This document shows, in pieces, positions 24,101-32,800 of a stretch of 64,000 nt of DNA (position 1 is the first letter of the stretch; each line of letters begins with the position of its first letter). The position numbers and the translations under genes were made by a program. This stretch comes from Reticulitermes speratus. Lineage: Eukaryota > Arthropoda > Insecta > Blattodea > Rhinotermitidae. A model generated the notes under the pieces. It made no database searches. It was given only the letters and a program-made list of their open reading frames with translations, and was not told the origin of the DNA. The stretch covers positions 24,427,521 to 24,491,520 of the forward strand of contig JAJKFL010000042.1 in assembly GCA_021186555.1 (NCBI GenBank), read 5' to 3'.

Positions 24101-24323
24101 GCTCCAGCCTCCTGACAGGGTCTCCAACACATCACTGACACGAGCACTGTTAATGTTAGAATGGTTTTTAAGAACTGACCTTTTTACCCCGGCTGCCTTT
24201 TCACAGATTATCTCAGTGCCACTGAATTGTGTGTTAAAATCAGAATCCATTGGTCCAGATGTGAAGGTGAAGGCTCAGAAAATAAGATTAATCTTAAACA
24301 AACTGCAGCCAAGACATTGTTAA
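5940..24323 (+). CDS. tepsin: Tepsin (AP-4 accessory protein), partial: five exons found, N-terminal ENTH exons not found
   Basis: Tepsin binds the AP-4 adaptor coat that sorts cargo at the trans-Golgi network. Exons (+): 5940-6108, 7540-7712, 13692-13849, 15997-16092, 24050-24323. Every junction keeps phase. Family landmarks appear in the right order: LFSPTL at the end of the ENTH part, [10 protein letters not shown] (human has LQGFGYS), the linker [16 protein letters not shown] (human QPGQAGGGWDE), the start of the second helical VHS/ENTH-like domain ([10 protein letters not shown]), and its last helices ([28 protein letters not shown]). The first exon opens at a full codon after a good acceptor, so at least one earlier coding exon must exist. 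The long human C-terminal tail with AP-4-binding motifs was not found; the product appears to stop at PRHC soon after the helical domain. The human comparison is from memory. Confidence 0.78.
6730..7437. repeat. direct tandem duplication, two copies of 369 and 339 bp
   Basis: Copy 1 is 6730-7098 and copy 2 is 7099-7437. They are nearly identical apart from a stretch of about 30 bp missing from copy 2, short indels in an A run, and a few substitutions. Each contains a GAT/ATC microsatellite and a CTTTCAG acceptor-like site. The pair lies in a tepsin intron, 100 bp upstream of the exon at 7540. Confidence 0.9.
7540..7712 (+). CDS. tepsin: tepsin exon (helical linker)
   Basis: Acceptor CTGTTACAG. 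Bases AA join the G of the previous exon to give E, then [27 protein letters not shown] and [10 protein letters not shown]. Two phase-0 donors fit, after 7703 (GTACAT) and after 7712 (GTAACA). A further small exon before 13692 cannot be excluded. Confidence 0.72.
7967..8141. mobile_element. short Tigger/pogo-like MITE
   Basis: 175 bp flanked by TA (7965-7966, 8142-8143). The ends are inverted: CTGTAAAACTCCTATTTAAT on the left, and on the reverse strand of the right CAGTAAAACCCCGATTTGAT. No coding capacity. A related right end (GGGGTTTTACTG) occurs near 51275. Confidence 0.7.
8142..9246. other. tepsin intron, no gene seen
   Basis: Bases about 8225-8400 match the interspersed repeat sharing CATCACATCC and GAGAACCTCAAATCT-like segments with 17555-17690. 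Nothing else recognised. Confidence 0.35.
9350..9603 (-). mobile_element. SINE body fragment
   Basis: Part of the body of the tRNA-derived SINE that is more complete at 15541-15826: a block resembling TCCACATTAGATGG, then CGGCCACTTTATCCCC, then AGGCTGTGTGGGCCCC, here in the opposite orientation. The tRNA-like head is not clear. Confidence 0.55.
9604..10429. other. tepsin intron, no gene seen
   Basis: AT-rich sequence with no recognised repeat or exon. Confidence 0.3.
10430..11568 (-). mobile_element. decayed mariner (DD34D type) transposon
   Basis: On the minus strand an ATG at 11457 opens a mariner-like N-terminus ([26 protein letters not shown]). Further on come TGDET, a segment resembling [17 protein letters not shown] and then FFPKTEDG. 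The frame is broken many times. The likely 5' terminal repeat is at 11539-11568 (reverse strand TTGAGTCATTTCCAACTTGG). The other terminus was not found, so the left end is approximate. Confidence 0.7.
11569..13109. other. tepsin intron, no gene seen
   Basis: AT-rich with short open frames of no recognisable family. Nothing supported. Confidence 0.3.
13110..13694. repeat. 585-bp foldback (inverted-repeat) element abutting a tepsin exon
   Basis: The left arm (13110 to about 13345) and the right arm (about 13466-13694) are imperfect reverse complements, roughly three quarters alike by eye. Matching blocks include GGCCATCTTC with GAAGATGGCC, the GGAATTAAA blocks, and the tips ATTCTAC and GTAGAAT. 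The centre is about 120 bp. The right tip overlaps the splice acceptor and first three bases of the exon starting at 13692. Confidence 0.8.
13692..13849 (+). CDS. tepsin: tepsin exon (AGGGW linker motif)
   Basis: Reads [20 protein letters not shown] then ESDDD and a Ser-rich acidic stretch to VDSLE plus two bases. Donor GTAAGT. The acceptor TTTCTGTAG lies in the last bases of a 585-bp inverted repeat that ends at 13694. Confidence 0.78.
15005..15110. repeat. hairpin-forming inverted repeat
   Basis: Arms of about 48 bp (15005-15052 and 15063-15110) separated by about 10 bp. The inner halves match almost perfectly (CACATGGACTGTTTA with TAAACAGTCCATGTG). Lies in the tepsin intron 13850-15996. 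The remainder of that intron holds a SINE and no gene. Confidence 0.85.
15541..15826 (-). mobile_element. tRNA-derived SINE
   Basis: On the minus strand the head has an A-box-like GGATGGCGCAGAC and a B-box-like GGGATCGAATCCC 40 bp apart, then a body, then a short tail of TTTACC units. It is a SINE head rather than a tRNA gene because it continues into a non-tRNA body shared with 9350-9603 and 52750-52949. Confidence 0.8.
15997..16092 (+). CDS. tepsin: tepsin exon (start of second helical domain)
   Basis: Acceptor ATTACAG. Completes K, then [28 protein letters not shown] plus two bases. Donor GTGAGT. The alternative AG four bases further on runs into a stop, which supports this acceptor. Confidence 0.76.
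16930..17345 (+). pseudogene. Tc1/mariner-superfamily transposase fragment
   Basis: Reads [20 protein letters not shown] and then [17 protein letters not shown], the second and third catalytic-aspartate regions of an IS630/Tc1-mariner DDE domain. It continues in another frame through a LQELK/IQREI-like segment. Only the C-terminal half is present and terminal repeats were not found. Confidence 0.65.
17555..17690 (+). repeat. interspersed repeat copy (unclassified)
   Basis: Contains CATCATGGGGGAAGATGATG, CATCACATCCAGAAAAG and GAGAACCTCAAATCTGAC, in the same order as partial copies near 4620-4740 and 8225-8400. Unclassified; probably a non-autonomous element. Confidence 0.5.
18214..21196 (-). 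mobile_element. RTE-like LINE (copy 1) inserted in the pogo transposase
   Basis: Minus strand. Apurinic endonuclease start [15 protein letters not shown], then [10 protein letters not shown] and [14 protein letters not shown] segments include [40 protein letters not shown] and the catalytic YADD, and the C-terminal part has YGCETWSL and [14 protein letters not shown]. Several frameshifts and an in-frame stop break it. It is flanked by the 13-bp duplication AATTTTAAATTAA (18201-18213 and 21197-21209) and ends in a short TTAG-type tail. The clade name RTE is from memory of similar insect elements. Confidence 0.88.
22424..23652 (-). mobile_element. decayed mariner
   Basis: 1,229 bp with inverted ends sharing GCAGTCA(G/C)AAAGTAAT(G/A)CCTCCT, flanked by TA (22422-22423, 23653-23654). 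Minus-strand fragments [26 protein letters not shown] and [12 protein letters not shown] are mariner catalytic-region signatures. Multiple frame breaks. It lies between the stop codon and right terminus of the pogo copy. Confidence 0.85.
24050..24323 (+). CDS. tepsin: tepsin terminal exon (VHS/ENTH-like helices)
   Basis: Acceptor TGTTCTTTAG. The first base completes N, then [47 protein letters not shown] and [20 protein letters not shown] at 24321. Terminal status is inferred because the frame stays open to a stop just after the helical domain. A donor at AAG|GTGAAG near 24265 is possible but would cut the last helix. Confidence 0.72.
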
Positions 24324-26439
24324 CACTGAGGTATGATGGTTCAGCTACATTATGTCATATGATGAGAAACAAAATTATGATCTTAAAGAAGTGAAATTGA
24401 TTTTTAAAATATATTCATGTCAGTCAGATTTTGAAGATGTCTGAAAATTTGCTCCAAAATCAGATTGTCAGAAGCAACACCCACGCAGCATCTACATGGA
24501 ACACAATGCAGCTGCTTCCTTTCACAGCATGTATACAGAAATACACATGAGTTATGTATAGAAGTGCCAAGGCACATTTATTTTGTTTATTTAATGATGC
24601 TGCAAGTATATGAGGCTGTACAGCATCATTGTTAGGATAATTGGTGCACTTGAAATGATTTGGAACTTAGTTGTCATTACTTAATCTAGGTACAAGACTG
24701 GTATTTGTGTGGACAGACTCAGGAAAACCACAAAAAATCTCAAGACAGGATATCCACTGTCCCAGCCAATGCTTGATCCATGTATGTCCTGAGTACTTGT
24801 GTAGAACATGACCTGTACGCCAACCTGCCTGGTTTTTTTAAGCATGTTATTTAATAGTGCTGTTGATTCCTAGGATTGTATAGTGTCAGTGACAGATGAA
24901 TGAATCTGGAGAATTGGTGGAATGATACTGACAAGAACACTGAAGTGTCCTGAGACAAACCTGTCCCAATGCCACTTTGTCCACCAAAAATCTTACATGG
25001 ACTGGCCTGAGATTGAACCTGCGACGTCTGAAGCAAGAGGCCGACCACTACCTACCCGAGCCTTGGCAAGGCCTCAGGCTGCTTGGTATCTCAGTATGAT
25101 GACATAAAGTAAAACTGAAAAGGAATAAATCAGCCATTATGGAATGTTGGAGTGTCGTGCTTATGGCCCATGCTTTATGTGTGGGAGGTTTCAGGGTTAA
25201 CTCACAGTCCAAAAACTGGTTATCATGAAGTTATTGTGGTTTTCCTCAGTCCACCAAGGCAAGTGCTGAAATACTATAGTACGTTAAAACATACCATGAT
25301 CAGGAGACTTAACCTGCTGTTCAACACTACATGACTGCTTGACCCTTGAAGATGGGACCAATAGGTTGTCTTAAAACATCATAACCAACTACCATACTGT
25401 GCCATGTAACATGCCAGAAGTGTGAAGACCTCAACTAATATCAAATACACGACTGCAACAGTGTATAATGATCTGAAGTGACTAAAACATGTAGTCAGTT
25501 GTAAAAAACTCTTGACAAAGTATTTTTTCCTCTCTTTTGGCGGGGTGTGTGTGTGTGTGGGGTATATAAACCAGCTGTGTCAAAGGAAGATATGTTTCTA
25601 TTTATTTTGTAAGGGTTGGTTCTCTGAGAAACAGCAGAGGTGCTACTGAAGCTGAGTGACACAAGCTGCAATACTGCACTTAAGGATCTGCATCAGTACC
25701 AGTGAAAACCCTTTAGACTAGGGAGAGGAGCTAAATGCCAGTAGGGAGTGAGCTACTGACAAAATAATGAGCTTTCAAATAGCCCAGAGTGAGTTCACAC
25801 CACGTCGGACCACACAACATCTCAGCAACCTACCCCAGCAAGCCACAACACAGCAATCAAAAGTCCAGACATGACCTGCTGGATGGTCTATGACAGGCCA
25901 GCCCAACCTGTACATTGCCCACGGAAACATTTAAAATGAGAAAATGTCTGTTAATCCTTTCCCTGGAAAAGCCGAGATAGAATGCTGAAGCAACTCTCAA
26001 AACTCATGCGCTGTTTATTTATGGTGACACACATTACATTACCAATCCATTTCATAAAAATGTACTAAAAACAGCAACAGGCTAGCTATGTTATGAATTG
26101 CATTTTTTAGTAATTTTCCCTATTATTTTCAGTGTATTTTTATTGCACATGATGTGTAGAAAAATGCACAGGTAAAATTATATCAATAATTATATTTATA
26201 CTTAATCATTTTTTATTCTGTGTATTGAATTTCATATTGTCTGCATGCAGTCCCTAATTTTGCTGAAGTTGCCCACACCACATAAAAGGTTGAATGGACC
26301 TGGTCTATGAGGAGGATATGCAACATAAGTACAGATCAAAACTGGAGGGGTGCATGAACAAGTTCAGCATCACACATGCTCTTCAGCACTGACTGTGAGG
26401 CACTACTCAGTGAAGCAACCTAAAAGCTGCTTCCCAAAG
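24324..26439. other. intergenic, downstream of tepsin; worn SINE at about 24950-25090
   Basis: No gene recognised. Bases about 24970-25085 on the minus strand resemble a tRNA-derived SINE head (B-box-like GCAGGTTCAATCTC, A-box-like GGGTAGGTAGTGGTCGG). A short GT repeat lies at about 25545-25558. Confidence 0.4.
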
Positions 26440-27275
26440 ATATAATGAGCAGACAGAAAACTGTAACCATCATTAAAAAAATCAGGAATAGCAGAAAATA
26501 CTGCCAAATAGAACAGAGAATGCTAGTGCTGCTGCCCTCAAAGGTTCTACATGTTGTCAATGATCTACAAAAAGAAGTTCTGCATAGACCCACAGTCAGC
26601 TGCAATGGCCCACCAACTACACCTTTGTGAAGTACCTCACCTGAGTCGTGACCCACTGTTGGGACTGTTTCAATATTTAAAAAATGTCATTCATTCAAAG
26701 ATTACAGACACTCCACCTACACAATCCTTACTGATTGATCACTTTCAGTGTGGTATCCATATTTACCAAAGTTTGTTGAAAAAAACACCATACAGTTAAC
26801 TTTGACAGCAAGATGACACATCTGTTTCAACAATTCTAAATGTAACTTATTTCTTCTTTTAAGAGAAATACATGTTCTGAGGCCATGAGCTGACCACTGG
26901 CACTAGTATGGCCAGTATCTGCAAGAAACATTTTGAACAGAGAGCACTAAGAACTCCTACACACAAGCTGACTCACTTGGTCAGATATGTGGACATATTT
27001 TTAGTATGGCCAGATGGAATCCTGGGCCACAAGGTAGCCACAAAACCAACCAAATACTGACTGATCTTTACCTCTATGTGAAGCTGGATCAGCAAAATTA
27101 TAAGAAAGGCCACTTTAATGACATTAATTGGCCAGATCAGGTCTGTTTGAAACTCGGACATTTTAAAGGAGGAAATACATCACTCAGGGATGACAATACA
27201 CAGGACAGGACTGGACCAGAGAGGTCTGTGAGCAAGTTGCGCAATACACATTCAGGGCATGAATTAGAGATGTAA
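26440..27275 (+). mobile_element. Penelope-like retroelement remnant (RT part)
   Basis: Fragments in several frames resemble Penelope-like RT: HRPTVSCNGPPTTPL, LLIDHF-VVSIF-like segments, THLVRYVDIFLVWPDG (the family's RYVDDTFVIWPHG block), LGHKVATKPT, and DLYLYVKLDQQNYKKGHF. Frequent stops and frameshifts. No intact domain and no ends found. Confidence 0.6.
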
Positions 27276-27279
27276 GCGT

Positions 27280-28060
27280 GCTTTAGTTCAACAGATTTTC
27301 ATGCTGTTCAGCACCAACTCTGACATCCCAGGCTCAGCAGCTGTGAAGAACATAACACAAGAAAAGTGGGGAATGTTTTCCGTACTTTTCTTGTGTTATG
27401 TTCTGGTCTAGCAAAAAGCCAGGTACTTTGTGTCATTTTAAACATCCTTGAAACATGAATAGGACATCACACTTGGCATCAACAACACACTGACAGAAAC
27501 AGACATCATAATACACAGTACATCTAACCATCCCACTGAACATAAAAGGGCAACATTCGGGCACATGACCTACATTTTTTGGCTTTCACAGCAGCTGTTG
27601 ATCAGATGACCGTCTTTGGGTTTTTGCACCACGTAGTGGTTAAATGTTCCTCCTAAACATCAGAACATTTGGCAACTACATAGTGCAAAAGCCCAAAACA
27701 AGACCATCATCTGACATGATGAACAGAACAACAGGGCTGCTCATCACACCTGAGGCAAAGCATAAAGAATACAAGAAGATGGCAGTGATAGCAAAGAAAA
27801 ATAGGTGTGACCTAAGAAAACATCCATGAGGAAAACAACACACAAAGACAACATAAGTAAGAATAAACACAGACAGACATATGCAAAGTTCACCTACTTC
27901 AATAACTACACAAGGATACTGACAAAAGAATTCAGAAACTCCAGCCTGAGAATAACATACAAATATGACAACATGCGACACATAACAGAAATCACACCAG
28001 TGAAAAAACACAGACCCTCTGCTAGATATCTATGAAAAATTCCACATATGCAAACAAAAG
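27280..28060 (+). mobile_element. second retroelement remnant (probable Penelope-like, different family)
   Basis: ETDIIIHSTSNHPTEHKRAT, then EYKKMAVIAKKNRCDL, then FTYFNNYTRILTKEFRNSS and TYKYDN. These resemble the region after the RT core in GIY-YIG-linked retroelements. Broken in several places. A 20-bp inverted repeat (GAACATAACACAAGAAAAGT and its complement) lies at about 27344-27400. Confidence 0.5.
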
Positions 28061-28661
28061 AAAAAGGCAGTAAAAGGAGGGAATGCTGGGGCTGAACACT
28101 GCATCAGAACAAAAGACAAGACAGTAGACATGTGACCTCGACAGAATAAGGCAGGAACCATACAGGAACAAATTAATCACGACCCGACAGCACAAATAAG
28201 TGCAACAATATCATAAAACCGCGTGTACAGTTGGTGAAGAAAAAAGTGAAAAATTAAAAAAGAACCATCAGTACATCCACTGCAATAAACCAAGACAGAG
28301 ACCCTTACAATACACAGAATAGACCATGGTATCAACCATATATATAGTACTAGATAGGGAAACACTTGATGAAGCTGTAGCATCAAAATGAATTTTGTCA
28401 TATAATGGGATATAACAGGTGTAGGATGTTGGGAGCAACTTCGTGTCATGCTTAGAGATTGAGACTTTTACTGTTCCAAAGGGATGTTTCACCATTTCAA
28501 AGGAAGGAAAGTCACTGCTATGCACAAAGTGTCAGGCAACTCCACTGCACTTAGAACTGGCTTGTAACATTATATAAATTATTGTGACTTCAGCTGTGTG
28601 TAGTGCTGGTGTGCAGCAAATACAGGATGAGACACCACTTGCAAAGGATGGATGATGATAT
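28061..28661. other. intergenic, no gene seen
   Basis: No recognised feature. Short open frames on the minus strand show no family resemblance. Confidence 0.3.
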
Positions 28662-28901
28662 CATGGGCGTACAAGGAAACTCCACAAAGTCCAACAAACA
28701 TTTCTGCAAAAAATGAATATAAAAGCTTGGTCAGCTTCCCTGGACACAGCAAAAACTAAGGTGTTTTTAACATTGTAAATAATTCTTGAATGGAAGTAGT
28801 GAATTTCCCCGGTCAAGGAGGTGATGGATATGGACTTTATAGTTTGAAAATCTCATTTTTCAACCAAGGTGGACTTCGTTGGTTTCCCTTGTACGCCCAT
28901 G
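28662..28901. mobile_element. MITE with CATGGGCGTACAAGG ends
   Basis: About 240 bp. The left end TCATGGGCGTACAAGG and its reverse complement CCTTGTACGCCCATGA at the right are perfect over at least 16 bp. Similarity continues inward for about 25 more bases, and the flanks are ATAT-rich. No coding capacity; superfamily uncertain. Confidence 0.7.
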
Positions 28902-29730
28902 ATATATGGTTGCTGGCAAGTACAGAAAGTTACACGAGTGTGAGAAAATTTTTAACTTCTCAGTTAAAACTACGCTACAAATACTGAGAATGTTAATTAT
29001 TGTTTGTTACTTTCACATCTACATGATAACCATTTTGGGCATAGAGTGTGTGTTTTATTCTCCTCTGCCAACTTTCATTTTCACTCCAGTATGTAGTTAG
29101 CAATTTACACACCAGTTATGCTGGAGATGTGCACAGAAATGTATGTAAGCCTCCATGTGAAGTGTCTGTTATTCTTGTCTGGTTTTATAAAACTCAAACT
29201 AGACTGTGTGACAGAGTGTGACGAAGCTCCCTGTACTGTAATATACATAATTAGTAGTTTGGAGACAGATGTGACTATATATTTCATGGCTTCTTGACAT
29301 TATGAGTACCTGTTGTAACAAGTATTATATTATCATTACACCAAGGATACATACAATATATGTCACTAAACATAACGATAAAACAGAATGTTATGCAACC
29401 TTAATAAGTTTATGTTTTGCATAAAATGGATCTTAAATAAAGAGATGGGAGGGTTGTGCTGGATTAATCTGGCTCAGGATAGATGGGCTCCTCTGAACAC
29501 AGTAAGGAACCTTCAGATTCCATACCATATGGGGAATTCCTTCACTAGCTGAGGAACTATTAGGTTCTCACAAAGGTCACTGTTCCATGTAGTTACTTCA
29601 TACACCAGGACCTTTCAAAGACACAATTTCCCTGCAGCTGTGCACATTTAGAATTCAGTATTATTGCCTTCTTCCCCACATGCTGTATCATGGAAGACTA
29701 CACTGCAATAAGGGAATTGTGAATATGGCT

Positions 29731-29817
29731 TCACTTCTTCACAACCTGAATTACATCTTCATCATGCATGACATGATGTACACCCACTCGCTGTGGTGAG
29801 TATTTGGTACTAGTTCC
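29731..29817 (-). CDS. DRG2: DRG2 exon 8 (terminal)
   Basis: Residues 336-363, [17 protein letters not shown] through [10 protein letters not shown] and TGA at 29733-29731. The acceptor is TTGTGCAG. The only AATAAA hexamer I noticed downstream on this strand is about 0.7 kb away, near 29055, so the 3' end is not fixed. Confidence 0.95.
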   Translation of the reverse strand, partial: GTSTKYSPQRVGVHHVMHDEDVIQVVKK

Positions 29818-32800
29818 CTGCACAAGGAAAAAAAATATATATAAAAATCACTGTAAAATGCTTTATTTTAAAAATATCCACTGAGAAATTTGTCTACTTA
29901 ATGATGCACTAGAACAGAACTAATTTTAACTACTAAATTAATGGTCTTGTGTAGCAACTGGCAACACTGGTAAGTTGGCACATTGTAGCGCACAACTAAA
30001 GGCTTCATCAGTTTTGTGTTAAATAGCCTTTTGTGATTCAGTCTTTGTCAAAAACCAGGAGAAAAGAAATTTGCGCAGAACCTTCAGCAAGATTGCTGGA
30101 AGAACCTAAACTTCTGGAAAAGACTCGGAGTCTCCTGATATGACTAGGGATCCGATTTTTTAAAATCAAAACCTGAGACAATTTAGGTGGTGACGGAGGG
30201 AGGTAGAAGAAAATTTTTAACCTGCCATGCAATTAAAAAACAATAACATATTATTAAAACAAAATAACTCAGATTAAAAAGTATAACATGAAATAACAAC
30301 AGGACTACTCCTCAAACTCAAACACTCACTTCACTTACTGATTTTTCTTTACACATCCCTTCACAGTCTCAGCCCTGACTCTTATAATCCCGATTTACAC
30401 ATCCTCCTCCCCCACTTCTATTCCTTTCTGTTAGTAGCTGGTTGATGGCTGTCCTACTCCTATAGATGTTTTCTCCCACCATGGGAAAGTCAAAACTTTC
30501 ATACGCATTTGTCAGAAACATAGTATTTTTATGACTTGGAAACCACTGGACATTTGGCATCCTGAACCAAATTTTGCGGATGTCTGGGACAAAGATCTTT
30601 AAACCCCATAAAACTGGGACTGTCCCAGGAAAACTGGGCCAAATGGGATCCCTAGATATAACCCAGAAACAAAACACCAAATTGTGCGATGAAAATATCT
30701 CTGTTTTGATGACAATGAGGATGGCTTGGATGAACCAAAACATGTCTCTCATAAATGTGAAATAGATTTAATAAAGGCTACAGTTGGTCAATGTGCATTT
30801 GTGTAAATTATTTCACCAACTTCTCTTGAGCTGTTCCTACTTTCAGACATTCTCTGTGTCCTGGTCTCAGATTTTATCCCTTCCCATTCATTTAATGATC
30901 CTCACAATACTTAAAGAGTTCATCTCTTCTGCTTGAAATTTGCTTATATCTCTCTTAACCCTTTGGTGCAAAAACTGAATACCCATACTGATCTGCAGAA
31001 AACCATAACTGAAATGGGGGCTGTGTAAGGGCAGACATATTTATATGAATTTCATCATTTTGAGTATCACATTGTGTGTTCCATGAATATATATAACGTT
31101 CCTGGCCAAGGGTTACCCATATCTGTCTTTACGTTTCTTAAAGCAAAATAGGAAAGTAGCACAGCATTTTTTTATAACACAACATTAAAATTCTGCTTTT
31201 CCAAATGATATCAATTAATAATCTAATACACTTTTAAAACCTTAAACATTCTGTCTGTAATTTCTATTGAGACTTTTACATTAGATGCAATATTATTACT
31301 AGAACATTGAAAACTTTCAATTTTCTTCACAGACCTATTACAATGAATAATTTTCATGCCTCTATCTTCTTCACCAGTTTTCAAGATTATACTTCTAACC
31401 AGTCCACTTTACTTTCACTAGCTAATGTTCATTTAATTTAAGAATGAATTTTACATCAGTTCATCCATACTTGCCCAGCTAACATGAGTTCTTCAGTCTT
31501 TGGGAATATGTATGCTTCATATCCCTCCAATAGTGCAGTGTACAGAGAGAAAATGAATGGTAATAGTGCCATGATATCAAAGCCTATACCATGATATGCC
31601 ATCCAAACCTTCTTGTGGATCAGTTATTTATAGTCATACAGTACACAGATGATTTCCACTTTGTAACATTATTTATTAACTTTCTGCAATAACACAGTGT
31701 GATGTCAGTCATTCACATTTACTCAGTGAACTAATGTGCATGATTATTAATTAATATAAACTGATGTGGCACACACATTCTACAACACAATGAATCATTT
31801 GTAGAATCGGCTCACAAGCATTTCACTCAATGGAGGTTAAAGAACATACACGATTGAATCTAATTCACAACTATGATGTAATTTGCCTTATCTTTATAGC
31901 CTGATATTTGTCTTCGATGGAATGGCACTTTATTTTGTGATTCCCTCCAATGTCACTATTTGGTTAATAATTTACAGAATTCTGATGAAGCCTGATTCAC
32001 TTACTACACACATCCATGAGCCTTTTCACTCACCATTTCTCACTAAATTATTTACTTTATGGGCAAAATGGATTTACTGCTCCACACAGACAATTAGAAT
32101 TACTGTATTTAAATTACTATTTACATTAACAAAATGTCTGTGTCTCTTGACAGATTTTTTTTTTGTTTACCACCTTCTGTTGTTTAAAGAATCTATCAAT
32201 TCCATGCAAGCAAATATAATTCTCATTGGTTCCATCACAGTGATGTGGCATAATGCCAAAAAGCTCAAATTTTATTGGCCAAAGAAAGTCTCTCCAGAAT
32301 TCATTCCCTATTTACAATTCTCCCCCAATACTAAAATGTCATTCCTTTGATATTAGCTTTGCCTGCTTGTATGTTCTACAACATGCTTATTCCTTTAAGA
32401 TGCAACACACTTATGCACTGGCATTTCACAGCTACTACATATTCATTTTCTTTACCTTAGACATCCCATTGTGTTAAATACAATATTACAAAGTAGTACC
32501 GGCAGGTCTCGTTTTATGCCAGGGTTATATTCCTGAAAACCATTGTGCAAATCAAACACAAAAGCCCCATTTAAAACAGTGTAGTTCCTGGGGTTAGGGG
32601 ATTGACAACCTCATCCTATATAGTGTATAATGCTAGTGGACATACAGACCTGTAGAGTATATATGTACTGTATATAAAGTATATATAGATTTCTATACAG
32701 AATACATATATTTCTATACAATATATTTATTATTAATGCAATAAAAATGTAAGATACATCCATAGAGTTTTGTATGGTTCATTCCGATAGGACTGTGGTA

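Noticed and set aside
31883-32350. 155-residue open frame in DRG2 intron 7
   Set aside because: No domain resemblance, low-complexity hydrophobic composition typical of AT-rich intron, and no homologous copy in the window.
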